Part shown: in pieces, positions 1-10,291 of the stretch | How positions within the stretch are numbered: the stretch's first letter is position 1 | Layout: every line of letters starts with the position of its first letter | Assembly (NCBI GenBank): GCA_015680685.1 | Contig: MNCI01024892.1 | Location: 861,004 to 925,003, forward strand | Source: Gnetum montanum | Lineage: Eukaryota; Streptophyta; Gnetopsida; Gnetales; Gnetaceae | Direction of reading: 5' to 3' | DNA: 64,000 nucleotides | Made by a program: the position numbers and the translations under genes | Notes under the pieces: generated by a model | What the model saw: only the letters and a program-made list of their open reading frames with translations | The model's database searches: none | Told to the model about the DNA's origin: nothing

Positions 1-108
1 GAATGTATACTGTTGGGGTACTGGAAGATTATCCTATACACTCCACCTTCGATTGTTCATTGTGTTGGACCTAGGCAATGAAGTACTTTCGTAAGAAGAA
101 GAAGACAT
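1..108 (-). pseudogene. gag N-terminus of element E (partial, runs off the left edge)
   Basis: An ATG at 108-106 (minus) opens a Ser-rich start resembling gag of F and A (Met then Ser/Ala-Ser-Ser). An in-frame TAG lies about 28 codons in. Only about 36 codons are visible. Assignment rests on the distance to the primer site and on similarity to gag starts in A, B, D and F. No capsid domain is visible. Confidence 0.55.
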
Positions 109-228
109 GATTAATTATTCAGTGTGTAATACTCTTCTCTTTTTGATGATTGTGAGGTTACTAACCCTAAGGGTTCATTCCAACGATGGGAGGATTCCTA
201 AGTTTTAATTAGCACAGAAACAACAAAG

Positions 229-246
229 TCCCCGACAATGACATCA
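229..246 (-). other. Primer-binding site of element E (tRNA-Asp type)
   Basis: The minus strand reads TGATGTCATTGTCGGGGA, one base inside the LTR end. It matches the complement of the plant tRNA-Asp 3' end (TGGCGCCGTTGCCGGGA pattern) with changes that are mostly transitions. Athila-type elements are known to use this primer. Confidence 0.75.
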
Positions 247-247
247 A

Positions 248-986
248 TGATGAGCGAAGAGGTACCCCTACATTCAACCATATGAATACAAGCATTCACA
301 CACGATTCAGTTGAACTTCAAGGACTAAGTGCTTATGCACCTTCACAGAACAAGGATGGGTTAGGTGATCGTTGTCTTCCCAAGCTTACTTGTATGACAC
401 GATTGTATGGTTAAGTAAACTTGAGGTATGTGATTTTTATGCTTTTTTTATGTTTATGTTCCTTGTGCTTAGAATAAAGAAATGAAATAATCAAGTAACT
501 AATTTAATTTAACTAATCAACTGTGATTTAACTAGTCCTAACACTAGCATCCATTCCCACTCTCTGTACACATCTTGAACCAGTGTAACACTATTAGGAT
601 TACCAAATGTTAGTCGTTCCTGGGTTATCAAGTGTTCCACATATTCTTGAAGTGGTTGTACTATGTGTGCTTACTTGTTGAAAATTAACATATCAATAAA
701 AATAACTAATTAACTAATGAAAGCATTAAATAACTATAAATAACATTAAACACAATAAATAAGCTATTTTGAATGTTGCAAGGTCTATCACAAAGTTCAT
801 CATTATTTCCTGACACAAGATGTGCTCAGGTACATAATGGTTGAATAAAGATCTATTTAGTTTATGACTCCTACTATGGACACTCAGAAATAATTCTAAC
901 TCTAGAAAGGGAAAACTGCAAGAGTTCAGGTTAAGGGACTAAGAAAACTAACTATCTCCTTCCAAAACCAAGTGCGCCCGCCTCTT
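248..986 (-). repeat. 5' LTR of element E (outer end truncated at an N)
   Basis: This is homologous to the LTRs of D (45,211-46,023) and F (29,039-29,897). The shared order includes the GAGGTACCCCTA-type start and the segment containing AACTCTAGAAAG near 900. The TATA-bearing outer part seen in D and F is missing because the sequence ends at the N at 987. Confidence 0.75.
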
Positions 987-987
987 N
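987..987. other. Single ambiguous base, probable assembly junction
   Basis: One N lies where LTR sequence of element E changes to ORF3 sequence of element C. The LTR lacks its last roughly 80 bp here, so the junction should not be read as a real biological breakpoint. Confidence 0.7.
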
Positions 988-1809
988 TTTACATACTAGG
1001 TTGCAAGCTACCATCTTTCTTCTTCAAATGCTATGCCTATATTACTTAACTGTTAATAATCTGTCATTCTATGAGCTAGATTACTGCAACATATTTCTAG
1101 TCCTGGTGGCTAGCCTTGACCACTTGAAGCTCAGAGTTTGTAATGTGTAGTTTCTATTGTACATTCTTTTTGATTGTAAACTCCCTATCATATAGCACAT
1201 ATATAATAGCCACCTAATGCTCTAGTTTAGTTTTGGGCCTACCTATTGTGAGCATGGCTATATTAGCACAACAAAGACTTGCTAATTCCATGTACTTAGT
1301 TAAGTCTCTATCTATAGGTCTTTATTCTTTATTTCTACTTGATATATGTGGGCAAGTCCATCCAAGTTTGGCTAGGAATAGGATGTTTGTATTGTAATTA
1401 AACTGATTTGAATCTTGAACATTTGAATTTCCTTTTTATTAATCTATTTGTACATGTCCACTTGGTCTCTAAAGTGGTATTTTAGCCTTTTATGGTTCTT
1501 GGTGTCATTTTTCCAGACACTAATTTTAATGTCTAACTTCTATGAGATTGTGTGAACTTTTTCCATTGATAAGGTCTTATTTTCTCTGGCTAATTTTTTC
1601 ATGTTGAGGTTGGCTTTAATAAACTACTCTCTTAGTTGATGGATGATTTCTTCTAGCACATTCTTCTGCTTCTTAATATCTATCAATCTTATATTTTCAG
1701 CAACAGTCTTTTTATTCTCTTCTTCTAAGGTGGTTAGGGCTTTGACATGAGCATAGGTTTATGCTTTAATCATTGATGCATTCCACTTTGCCTTTTTCCT
1801 TTTCATTTT
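988..1809 (-). pseudogene. ORF3 coiled-coil C-terminal part of element C (fragment left of element A)
   Basis: Read on the minus strand, this continues ORF3 of C, whose first part is 14,833-16,571 on the other side of inserted element A. It is rich in Lys, Glu, Asn and Leu with heptad-like spacing, typical of a coiled coil, and is broken mainly by TAG codons. Around 1,080-1,140 the pattern matches the end of the coiled-coil zone of A's ORF3 near 12,720. The stop codon and C's 3' LTR are not in the window, being beyond element E. Homology to ORF3 of A and B is clear in layout but weak base by base, since C belongs to a different subfamily. Confidence 0.65.
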
Positions 1810-2628
1810 TGATGAATTTTCATCATTGGGTTGTGTTGATGAGCATGCATCGACGCATTCCTATTGATGCATGATTTGATGCATTGATATGGTGTTTGAG
1901 TTTGCCCAGATACATGTGTAGACCCACCACATTTATGACATTGGTTAGTCAATATCTTAGGGAAGTTCTTCTAGTTTTCCATAGCAGTTAGAATATTTTC
2001 TAAGTGCCCATAGTATGAGTCAAGAAGTGTACAGATCTTTATTTGAGCACTGATGTACTTGGACACCTCGGTGTGATGGTAATAAAGACATGCTTCTTGA
2101 AATATTTTGCAACATTTGGAAATAGTTTAATGTTTACTTTAATGAACTTTATTATTCATGTGATTTACTTCCATGTCCATAATGAAATAAGATTAATTAA
2201 TCCACATAAGTACAACCACCTTGAACATAACATTAATGCTTGATAATCCTAGTAGTGCTTGCACTTGGTAACCTAGCAATGTTGTAACACTTTCAGGATG
2301 TGTATAGTAGGTGGGACTAGATACTTGTGTTAGGAAATGTTTTGAGGCATTAGTTAGTTTATTAGATTAATTAGTACTTAATTACCTTATTTACACTTAA
2401 AGCTAAAATACATAAAACTATAAAAGTATACAAATCATGTGCCTTGGTTACACTTAACCATATTCTTGTACTTATACAAGTGGAACTAAGAAGACAACGA
2501 TCATGTCCTTAGGTTCATCACCTAGATAATGTGCATTTAGAGAACTAAATTTTATGGAATTCGACTGGATTGTGCATGAATGCTTGTAATTTGTATGGTT
2601 GAGCATAGGATATACTCATCACTTATCA
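1810..2628 (+). repeat. 5' LTR of element A
   Basis: This 819-bp LTR begins TGATGAATT and ends ACTTATCA, just before the primer site. It matches 14,165-14,827 throughout except for a deletion in the latter. The TATA region seen in the 3' copy (TTATACAAATGC) is degraded here to GATACATGTG near 1,908. The first 116 bp are present a third time at 13,365-13,480. Confidence 0.88.
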
Positions 2629-2629
2629 T

Positions 2630-2647
2630 TGATGCCATTGTCAGGGC
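2630..2647 (+). other. Primer-binding site of element A (tRNA-Asp type)
   Basis: TGATGCCATTGTCAGGGC follows the LTR end after a one-base spacer. It is a decayed match to the tRNA-Asp complement, at the same place as in the other elements. Confidence 0.75.
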
Positions 2648-2778
2648 CTTTAGTTAGCTACGTGCTACCTAGGAAGTTAGTGAAATCATTCAATGACATT
2701 GTAATGAACCCTAAGGTCAAAATAATTAAGAGAAATAATAATAATAATCCACACACATTGTTTTTCTTAAGAACTATC

Positions 2779-4680
2779 ATGGCTTCTTCTCATAGGGAGA
2801 ACTCTCCACCACTCTTTATGGATAATTCCAATCAGCAAGGATAAGAAGGCCATAAGATGCCATTGCCACAATAGTTTAAGATGGCCTACACTCATCTAGA
2901 TGACTATACTCTGGACTTCACCTTCATCCTACATCAGGAGGAGTAGTTGTAGTGGAGAAACATGGAAGGTAACATTGTGTTTCCTCCCGACCAATTTATT
3001 CTTGCAATACTATTGAATAATCTTATCTAGCTAGGCATTGTAGGACTTAACTTTGATGAACTGCAAGATCATGCCTATTAGGATTATCATCCCATAGAGG
3101 CATAAAAAAAGAAAGATTTGTTGATGGAAGCATGCTATGAGGCCTCAAAAGGTAAACAAGACCATAACCACTTGTTCCTACAACCACATAAGAAAGGAGA
3201 GGACTTCTTCTTAGGGACCTTTCAATATACAAATTCCCCTCTATTTGATGAGGAGACACTTAACTGGCAATTGCAATTCACTATGGATAATCTTGGTTTT
3301 GGAAAGAATGGGTCGCATGATTAGGGGTCCTTGAATGGGGGTAGTCAAGGTAGGAATGAGGACAAGTACCATGACAAGGACAAACATGATGGTCATGCTA
3401 GATACACATGAGTCCTTGGATGTGGCCATGGGAAAGTACTATTCCTTGTTGCACCAATGCCTAAGCCATGGCTATTCTCAAAGGGATTTGCTATGCCACA
3501 TCATAGATGGGCTTTGAACTGAAACAATGAGAACTCTTGGGATCTATGCCCAAGATAGACTTTTAGAGCTAAGGATCCATTAGATCCAAAGGCTCACTGA
3601 GTAGGTAGCTAAGGAAGAGGGTGAGTTGAGAAAACAAGAAAGTATAAAAGAGTACAATAGGGACTCCTCTCTCCACAAGAGGGAGGTCCATTTCTATGAA
3701 AATGAGGAGGAGGTACCACTTGATGAAGTGGTGCAACAAAAAACCTTATGAATCCAAAAATTTATCTTTAAAATATTAGCCAAGTTTGATAAAATGTGGG
3801 ATTACTTGGATGAAAAATTTCAAATTGCTCTGAGAACTGCTATGGAGAAAAGAAATCAAGGAGGTAGTGGATGTTATAGAAGAAAGAAAAAGGAAGCTAA
3901 ACGTAACCATCACAAGCCCAAGGGTAAGGTTTCTATTGTAGAAGAGGTTATGGATTCCAAATTTGATGATGATGGATGTGATATCTATTAGTATGAACAT
4001 TCTAAGGGATGTTGCCCAATTGTGTCACACTTTCAAGAATCCAAGGTATATGCTTTGAATCCTCTTTTGGAAAAACAACAAGCACCTAGGAGGTTTCCTT
4101 ATCCTCAAGGCAACTATCAGTAGTTTCCCCAAAAATCCTACTATTCAAGTGAAGCACCATCTTAGCATCATGAGAAATATCAATAGTGGCAACATCCATA
4201 GTCATGGGGGATGCCACCTCTAAGGTAGTAGTATCCTTATTGCCAACTAGATCCTTACGGGTACTATGTTTAGCAACCTATCGTTCTATGCAACTCTTCT
4301 AATCATGCTTCCTTCCAACACCACTACTACCCTCCTGAATATTATAGAGCACCATCTCCAAGGGGGGAGTCCCCATTTCCATAGTACCCTCCTCATCATT
4401 CCACTTTTGCAACTTCACCTATAACTCCTCTTCCATGTGCTCCATATATGTAGGAAGAAATACTAGCCCAACCACAACAAAGAAATGCCATAAGGGCCAT
4501 GAACTTATAGCTAGCTCCTCAGTTGAGTGGTTTTGACACTAAGCCTTAAAAAACCATTCTTTAGAACTAAAAGTCCAACAAAGCCCTCATGGACACTTGT
4601 AGCTATTGATCCTACTTCTTCTACATTCTCTGAAATGTCTGTTGAGAACCCTTCAAACCTAAATGATTTTAAATTACATA
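2779..4680 (+). pseudogene. gag of element A (decayed, capsid core partly deleted)
   Basis: Gag would form the retrotransposon particle. The chosen ATG at 2,779 starts Met-Ala-Ser-Ser-His and aligns with gag starts in B and F. Recognisable pieces: the N-terminal TH-L-D motif near 2,890; the YYSLLHQC and CHIIDGL motifs (about 3,437-3,516) at the end of the capsid region; a basic Lys/Arg stretch near 3,880-3,930; a Cys/His-rich patch C-x6-H-x4-C-x5-H near 3,977; and a Tyr/Pro/Gln-rich tail with repeated PQ-type motifs to about 4,500. Compared with B, roughly 600 bp of the capsid core are missing at about 3,403. Many stops are TAG. The gene is non-functional. Confidence 0.75.
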
Positions 4681-4689
4681 CTATAATGT

Positions 4690-5110
4690 TGAATCTTGTG
4701 GTTATTGATTGGATAAAGGCTAGTCATCTTCCAAGAAGAGATTTGATCTTGGGAGTCACCTCATCTACTTATAGATCATGGGAAATAATCCTTGCAAGGA
4801 TTTTTTTGGACTCAAGTTCTAGAGTAAACTTGATATCATAGGAGATGTACAAAGCTTGGAACCTGCATACACTTAAAAAGAGAAACATTTGCTTAGAATT
4901 GGCCAATAGGCTAGTCATTTGCTTAGGATTGGTGGAGGACATTGTGACCACCATCTATGACTAGTCATATCCTGCTAACTTCTTAGTGATCTATGTGGAT
5001 AATTGTAAGGGGTACTTCACTATCATTATGGGAAGAGCATGGCTAAGTATCATTAATGCATGGTTGGGGATAAGAGACTTATCCTTGTAAATCTCCAAGG
5101 AGAATGAATT
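4690..5110 (+). pseudogene. Aspartic protease region of element A
   Basis: This would mature the Gag-Pol polyprotein. The active-site zone at about 4,810 reads Asp-Ser-Ser-Ser-Arg-Val-Asn-Leu-Ile-Ser where plant gypsy proteases normally have Asp-Ser/Thr/Leu-Gly-Ala/Ser, so the Gly is replaced by Ser. Downstream motifs (GLVEDIVTTIYD, then a GRAWL-like motif near 5,035) match the same region in B, D and F. It is broken by stops. Confidence 0.7.
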
Positions 5111-5659
5111 TGGTAAGATCGAGAAGAAGCACATTCCATGCATTATGTATAATGACATAGGATGCCACTATGTGTAGAAATTATGGACTGTAAAAAGCAC
5201 AACACTGAAAGCATGTAGGTAGTGTGTAGATGTGATACAAATTCAAGGGTACTTGTACACAGTAGCCATCAAATAGGAAGGCATCTAGTAGCTAATAGCT
5301 TAAATAGAGGGCAACTCAACATTATGCATGGAACCCACTGAGAGCCTCATGAGCTCTTATGTAGATAGCATGGACCAACTGGAGTAAATCCATTGAAAAA
5401 TATTTAAAGAATAAGGTGAAATAAATTAGGGAGAGTTTGAGATCCTTGAAAAATTCAAGTAGGAGCCCCTTGAGCTAAAAGCTCTACTAGATGTAATGGA
5501 ATATTCTTTTTTAAACAATGATAAGTTAGTCATCATTAATGCCAATCTTGTTTTCTTGTAGAAAAAGAAGTTGTTGGAAGTTATCAACAAATGGCCAACA
5601 ACCTTTACTTGGTTATATCATGAGCTCATAAGAATTGATCCTAGGATATTATAGCATAA

Positions 5660-6980
5660 GATCTATATAGACTTCTCTATAAAACCAAAGAGGAAACCGT
5701 AGAGGATATTGAACCCCAAGCTCAAATAGGTCATCAAGGAGTAGATTAAGCAACTTCTCAAGGCAAGGTTCATTTATCCCTTTGCAGATAGCGAGTGGAT
5801 TAGCCAATTTGTCATAGTGCCAAAGAAAGGAGGTAAGTAGAGGATCTATATTAATTTCAAGCTGTTGAACATGGCAACTTACAAGGATTAGTTTTTGTTG
5901 TCATTTGTTGACCAAGTGTTGGACACAATAGTAGGGCATTGCTACTATAGCTTTTTGGATGATTATAGTAGCTATAACCAAATCTAGATTGCATTGGGGG
6001 ATCAAGCTAAAATGACATTCACAAGTTCCTAGTGAGCTTTTTCATATAGGAAGATGCCCTTTGGCATGTGTAATGCTCCTACTACATTTTAATGCTTGGT
6101 ACTTAGCATATTCCAATAGTAGATCAGTAGTGGGATGATGCTCTTCATGGATGACTTCTTCACCTACAAGGCTACATTTGAGTAAGCATTGGACCACCTA
6201 GAGCAAGTTCTTAAATGATGTGTGAAGATCAATCTTAGGCTCAATTAGTAGAAGAGTCATTTGATGATCCAAGGAGGAATTGTGTTGGGGTATCATATTT
6301 CTAAAAAGGGAATCATGGTAGACCTAGAAAAGATAAAGATCATCCAAGGAATCAATAGGAAGCCTAATAGTATTAAAAATGTGAGGTGATTCCTTGGACA
6401 CACTATTTATTATAGGCACTTTATTAAGAACTTTTAATAATTGTCAAATCATTGGTGAAGCTTGCAAAGAAGGATGAATCATTTGTCTAGACTATGGAAT
6501 GCAAGCATGCATTCTAGCACTTCAAGTAGAAGCTTGTAGAAATACTAATCCTATGAGCTCTGGATTGGTCCAAACTATTTCATATCATGATGGATGCATC
6601 CAAATATGCATTAAGAGTTGTGCTTACATAACTAGATGATCAAAAATATCCTTATTATATCAACTATGCAAGCAAGAGAATTGTGGGTGCATAGTTGAAG
6701 TACACCACCATTGAAAAAGAACTCATGGTAGTGGTGTATGCTTTAGAGAAATTCAAGTACTATGTGCTTGGATATAAGGTTTTGTGCACATAGATCATAG
6801 TGCTATTAGGTTTCTCATAAAAAAACCAATGGTGAGCCCTCATGTTATATAGTGGTTGGTGATTTTGCAAGAGTTTGATCTAATGATGGTGGATAGAAAG
6901 GGAATCAAGAACGTGTTAGCTAATCACTTGTCTTGGTTATGATGGGACAACAAGGAGAAGGAGAGTCCACTCTAAGAACA
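5660..6980 (+). pseudogene. Reverse transcriptase and RNase H of element A
   Basis: RT motifs occur in order: the NPKLK fingers start near 5,713; SEWIS...VPKK near 5,790-5,830; FLDDYSSYNQI near 5,955; KMPFGMCNAP near 6,052; the catalytic FMDD near 6,147; and the connection LGHTIYYRHFI near 6,395. RNase H follows (MMDASKYA near 6,590, then TTIEKELMVVVYALEKF near 6,710). The two catalytic aspartates of FMDD survive, but about every 15-20 codons there is a stop. Among these is TAG at 5,985-5,987, shared in position with B and D. Confidence 0.85.
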
Positions 6981-7129
6981 ATTCCTTGATGAACTCCTAT
7001 TTGATGGTGTTGTGAATGAACAAGATCCCAAGAAGATCAACTTGTACAAGAACATCCTATTCTACTTGCTCACTCAAGAAATGCCATAGGTATAGAACAA
7101 TAAGAAGAAATAATGGTTTCTTCACCAAG

Positions 7130-8388
7130 TCAAACACTTCATGGAGATCAATGACAACCTTTACAATGTTTGTGTAGATGGCCTAGTTAGATGGTGTGTT
7201 CCTGATACTAATCAATTATGAGTCTTCTAAGATGCACACAAGGGCCCTTGTGGGGTCTACTATGCTAGGAGGTGAATGACCATTAAGATCCTCATGGCAA
7301 GATATTATTGGTTGATACCATTTAGGGATGCACATCACTTCATCAGCTCTTGTGATAGATGCCAATGAGATAGAGGGATGACTACTCATATGGAAGGGCT
7401 TTAATAGTGGATCCAACCATTGGAGCTTTTTGATCTTTGGGGAATTGACTTTATGGGGCCCATCAACCCCATGTCCAATGGGAAGGCCTACATAATTGTA
7501 GTTGTTGGCTACTACACGAAATGGACAGAAGCTTTAGCTATCATCGATTGTACATCCTCTACAGTAGCCCAGTTTATACAACAATATGTTGTAAATAGCT
7601 TTAACATGCCCAAGGAACTTATTTTTGATAACAAGAAAAACTTTATAGGTGTCATTGTTGAAAAACTAATGCAACGCTTAAGGGTTGAGCATAGATTAAA
7701 AACTCCATATCACCCCTAAGCTAATAGTCAAGTTGAAGTCACTAAAAGGAGATAACCAAAATACTAACACACACCATTAGTAAATATAGAAGAGACTAGA
7801 GTTACAAACTTAACGATGCCCTTTGGGCTTATCATTCGACTTGGAAACTTCCTATAGGATACTCTTCCTATGAGCGTGTGAACAAAAAGCTCCCAACACT
7901 TCTTATCCAAGCAGAACTTCATACACTTTCAATTGCATGTGACATCAACTTGGGCCTAATTGTAGCATAGAAAGAATGATTGATGAACCTCAACATGCTA
8001 GATGAGAATTTATTAGTGGCACTATTATCCAAGGAAGTGCATAAGGCATACAATAAATAACAACATAACCTAAGGATTAGGAAAGTCAAATTTCAATTAG
8101 ACAATAAGGATCTATTAGAATCCCATGCATGTACCTCAATAAACTTAGTTTCAAACATTATGGGAGGACCTTTATATCATTTTTGAAACCTTTCCATTCA
8201 AGGTAATGTTAATTTGCCAACTTGACAACCCAAGTAAGAAACTGTTAGTCAACACCTAACAAATCAAGCCTTTCCATGAACACCAAGTAACTAGTGGACA
8301 TAATGCCTCAAAAAATGGACAAGCATGCTCAATCTTTTGGATCTGCCCCTTCCAACTTAGTCATGGGGGAGATGGCCATCCATGTTGA
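7130..8388 (+). pseudogene. Integrase of element A
   Basis: An N-terminal zinc-binding region ends in C-D-R-C near 7,352. The core begins GIDFMGP (first Asp at 7,447), followed by IFDN (second Asp at 7,627) and the catalytic Glu at 7,738, so the DDE triad is still readable. The longest open stretch (7,420-7,719) lies in this core. A frameshift follows at about 7,745. The C-terminal end aligns with B, D and F and terminates in a conserved Ser-His-Gly-Gly-Asp-Gly-His-Pro-Cys tail, with the stop at 8,386-8,388. No chromodomain is seen. Confidence 0.88.
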
Positions 8389-9051
8389 AATCTTATAAAG
8401 TGGCTCTTCGATTTTTAACTTTTTTTCTTTACATCATTTTTAGTATGTTTTCCATTTTCTTGAGTTGCTTATGATTTTTTCTTTATTTTCTATATTTTGA
8501 TTTATTCTAATTTTTCTTACACCCCTTTATTTTCCTTTATTGCCATCAGGACTTGGTGTAAGCCATAGCTATTATTAATGGTAGTTTGAACTTTAGTAAT
8601 TAAGTGATTGTAATTAGCTAGATTTCATTTTAGAATTTTGACACTTACTAATGGGATGTTGATTCTTTCCACCATAATAGGCAGTGAGCCCATGTCATCC
8701 ATTACTTCACCCAACTCTATGATGTTTCCTCATTTTGGAAATATGAGGTCCCTTCTTAATAGCAACTTGTAATGAACTAGTGACCTTTGTATTTTTCAAA
8801 CTTTGGATGAATTAAGTGGATATAGAAGGGTGTGACTCCAAAGGAATTTGTTACTTGAATACCTACTTGCCATCTGAGTTACATGAGTGTTTCCATGGAT
8901 TTCTCACAATTTCTCTATCGACCAATAACAAGAAGTATAGTCTTTGCATCATGTGGTTCCTATTTGAAAAAAAGAAAAAAAAAAAATAATTATGGAAATT
9001 CAGAGAACACCCCTGAGACAAAATAATGGGCTACAAGCATTGGTTATGGGG

Positions 9052-9080
9052 CTAGAAAGACATGTTACCCATGCTTGAAG
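9052..9080 (+). repeat. Conserved hairpin motif in the spacer, element A copy
   Basis: CTAGAAAGACATGTTACCC followed by ATGCTTGAAG can fold as AAGACATG / CATGCTT around TTACC, with one bulged A. The same motif occurs in the spacers of B (26,539-26,570), C (three copies) and D (47,194-47,224), always in the same orientation relative to the element. Confidence 0.65.
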
Positions 9081-9103
9081 ACATCCCTCTAACTAAAACC
9101 CTC

Positions 9104-9136
9104 TTCACTTCTTACTTTTCTTTTCTTCTTCTTTAG
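9104..9136 (+). promoter_or_regulatory. Pyrimidine tract with acceptor-like AG, element A
   Basis: A run of almost only C and T ends in CTTTAG at 9,136. Its counterparts in B, D and F also end in AAG or AG. It could be a splice acceptor for a subgenomic RNA. No transcript evidence is available. Confidence 0.3.
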
Positions 9137-9843
9137 GAATGATGAGTGGTCTATGGGCATGTTCTTATTTCTTGGAGGGCGGAATGGTCTAAAGTATCAA
9201 TGTGAAGTCATTGGAAGAGGATGATCTTGATTTGAACTAAGTAAGGAAGTTATCAGGTCATATATAGTCACATCTTTCACAAGGGACTTTATGTAACCAC
9301 CATGGGAACTCCATTCCATACTCTCTCACCCATAAATTCTTTTCATAAACCACCTGACTACCTCTTTTCATGATTGTTTTGATAGTTTTATTAGTAAATA
9401 GTTGATATTCTTTGATGACTTTTTGGTGATTTGATCTTTAACTATCCACATCCATTCATCATCCTTCAGATCCACGGACTCTATAGTTTGAGGGCATGCA
9501 AGGGTACTAAGGGCATAAGCCTACTATTAGGAGGATCACTTGCATACCCCTTGGTTGGAATGGTTAGACTCCTTATCCCTTAGCTATTTTTTCTTTCAAA
9601 ATCTCATGTTTTTCACCACTATGCATCCAGTTTGGCACTCCTTGACACATTAAATCTCCTAAAAATCTCCATTTGTCATGAATTCCAAGTCCTATTCTTA
9701 CATTTGCATTATTAAAAGCTTTTCTAACTTCCCCTAGATTCCCATTTCATTAAAAAAATCCTTATTTTTACTTAGTTTCCTCATGTGAAAAATTTTATCT
9801 TATGGCTACATTGATGCATCCTCATCGATGTAGTAGAAAAATA

Positions 9844-9853
9844 CTATAAATAG
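9844..9853 (+). promoter_or_regulatory. TATA-like box upstream of ORF3, element A
   Basis: CTATAAATAG lies about 150 bp before a donor-like GTGAGC (10,002) and about 440 bp before the ORF3 ATG. B has CTATAAATA at the equivalent place (27,309), and C has TATATATAG. Confidence 0.4.
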
Positions 9854-10001
9854 CGATGGGGACTTAGCCATTTTTCACATTTTCCATTCAATGAGAAAGA
9901 AGTTTTTGTAGTTTTCTGAGCCCAAAGCCTTCCTTCCTAAGCCCATAACTTTCAAACCACTTATTTGATTCACTTTGTTCTTTGATCTTGCAGCTATTGA
10001 A

Positions 10002-10291
10002 GTGAGCTTTACATTGTGGGGGCCATAAACCATAGGTTTTTGATAGAAAATTTTTTAGCTCCCACAAGGTTTAACTAATAAAATAATATTAAATATCACT
10101 AGTCCACTTTAGTTAAACTTCACAAATAAACTTTGGTAGCTATCAAAATAAAATAATAATAAAATAATATTAAAATAGTCAACCAGCCTTAATTAGAACA
10201 TTAGCCTAAGTGAAACTAATCAAGAAGACAAGGTATCAAGTGTTCTAAGTTACATACCAATTGCTAATCCTTGGTCATGTTGTGATTATAG
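10002..10291 (+). promoter_or_regulatory. Putative 5'-UTR intron of ORF3, element A
   Basis: GTGAGC at 10,002 aligns with a canonical GTAAGT in B. The other end is a CTAAT branch-like motif (10,264-10,268) and TTGTGATTATAG, whose AG is immediately followed by the ORF3 ATG. The length of 290 nt is usual for a plant leader intron. This is inferred from signal conservation only. Confidence 0.4.

Larger units (their letters stand above)
1..986 (-). mobile_element. Element E: 5' end of a minus-strand Ty3/gypsy element (gag start, primer site, 5' LTR)
   Basis: Read on the minus strand, this is an LTR (986 down to 248), a primer site (246-229), a short leader, and the first codons of gag from an ATG at 108 running off the window. 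The LTR edge at 248 reads TGATGAGC on the plus strand, the reverse complement of the usual ACTCATCA-type LTR end. The body therefore lies to the left of base 1. The LTR resembles those of D and F but stops about 80 bp before its expected outer end, at a single N (987) where the sequence changes to ORF3 of element C. The missing end is probably an assembly artefact or a small deletion, so no target duplication can be read. Confidence 0.8.
8389..10291 (+). other. Spacer between pol and ORF3 of element A
   Basis: This 1.9-kb stretch has no long reading frame but is clearly homologous to the same spacer in B, and partly to those in D and F. It holds an A-rich run near 8,965-8,990, a conserved hairpin motif (9,052-9,080), a pyrimidine-rich tract ending in AG (9,104-9,136), a TATA-like box (9,844-9,853) and intron-like signals leading to the ORF3 ATG. 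Confidence 0.75.

Noticed and set aside
2599-2844. 81-codon frame starting before the gag ATG of element A
   Set aside because: It starts inside the LTR end and crosses the primer site. The ATG at 2,779 in the same frame matches gag starts in other elements.
5985-5987. Programmed stop-codon readthrough in RT
   Set aside because: The stop is in the RT palm, not at a gag-pol border, and stops occur at many other Gln and Trp codons, so decay explains it better.
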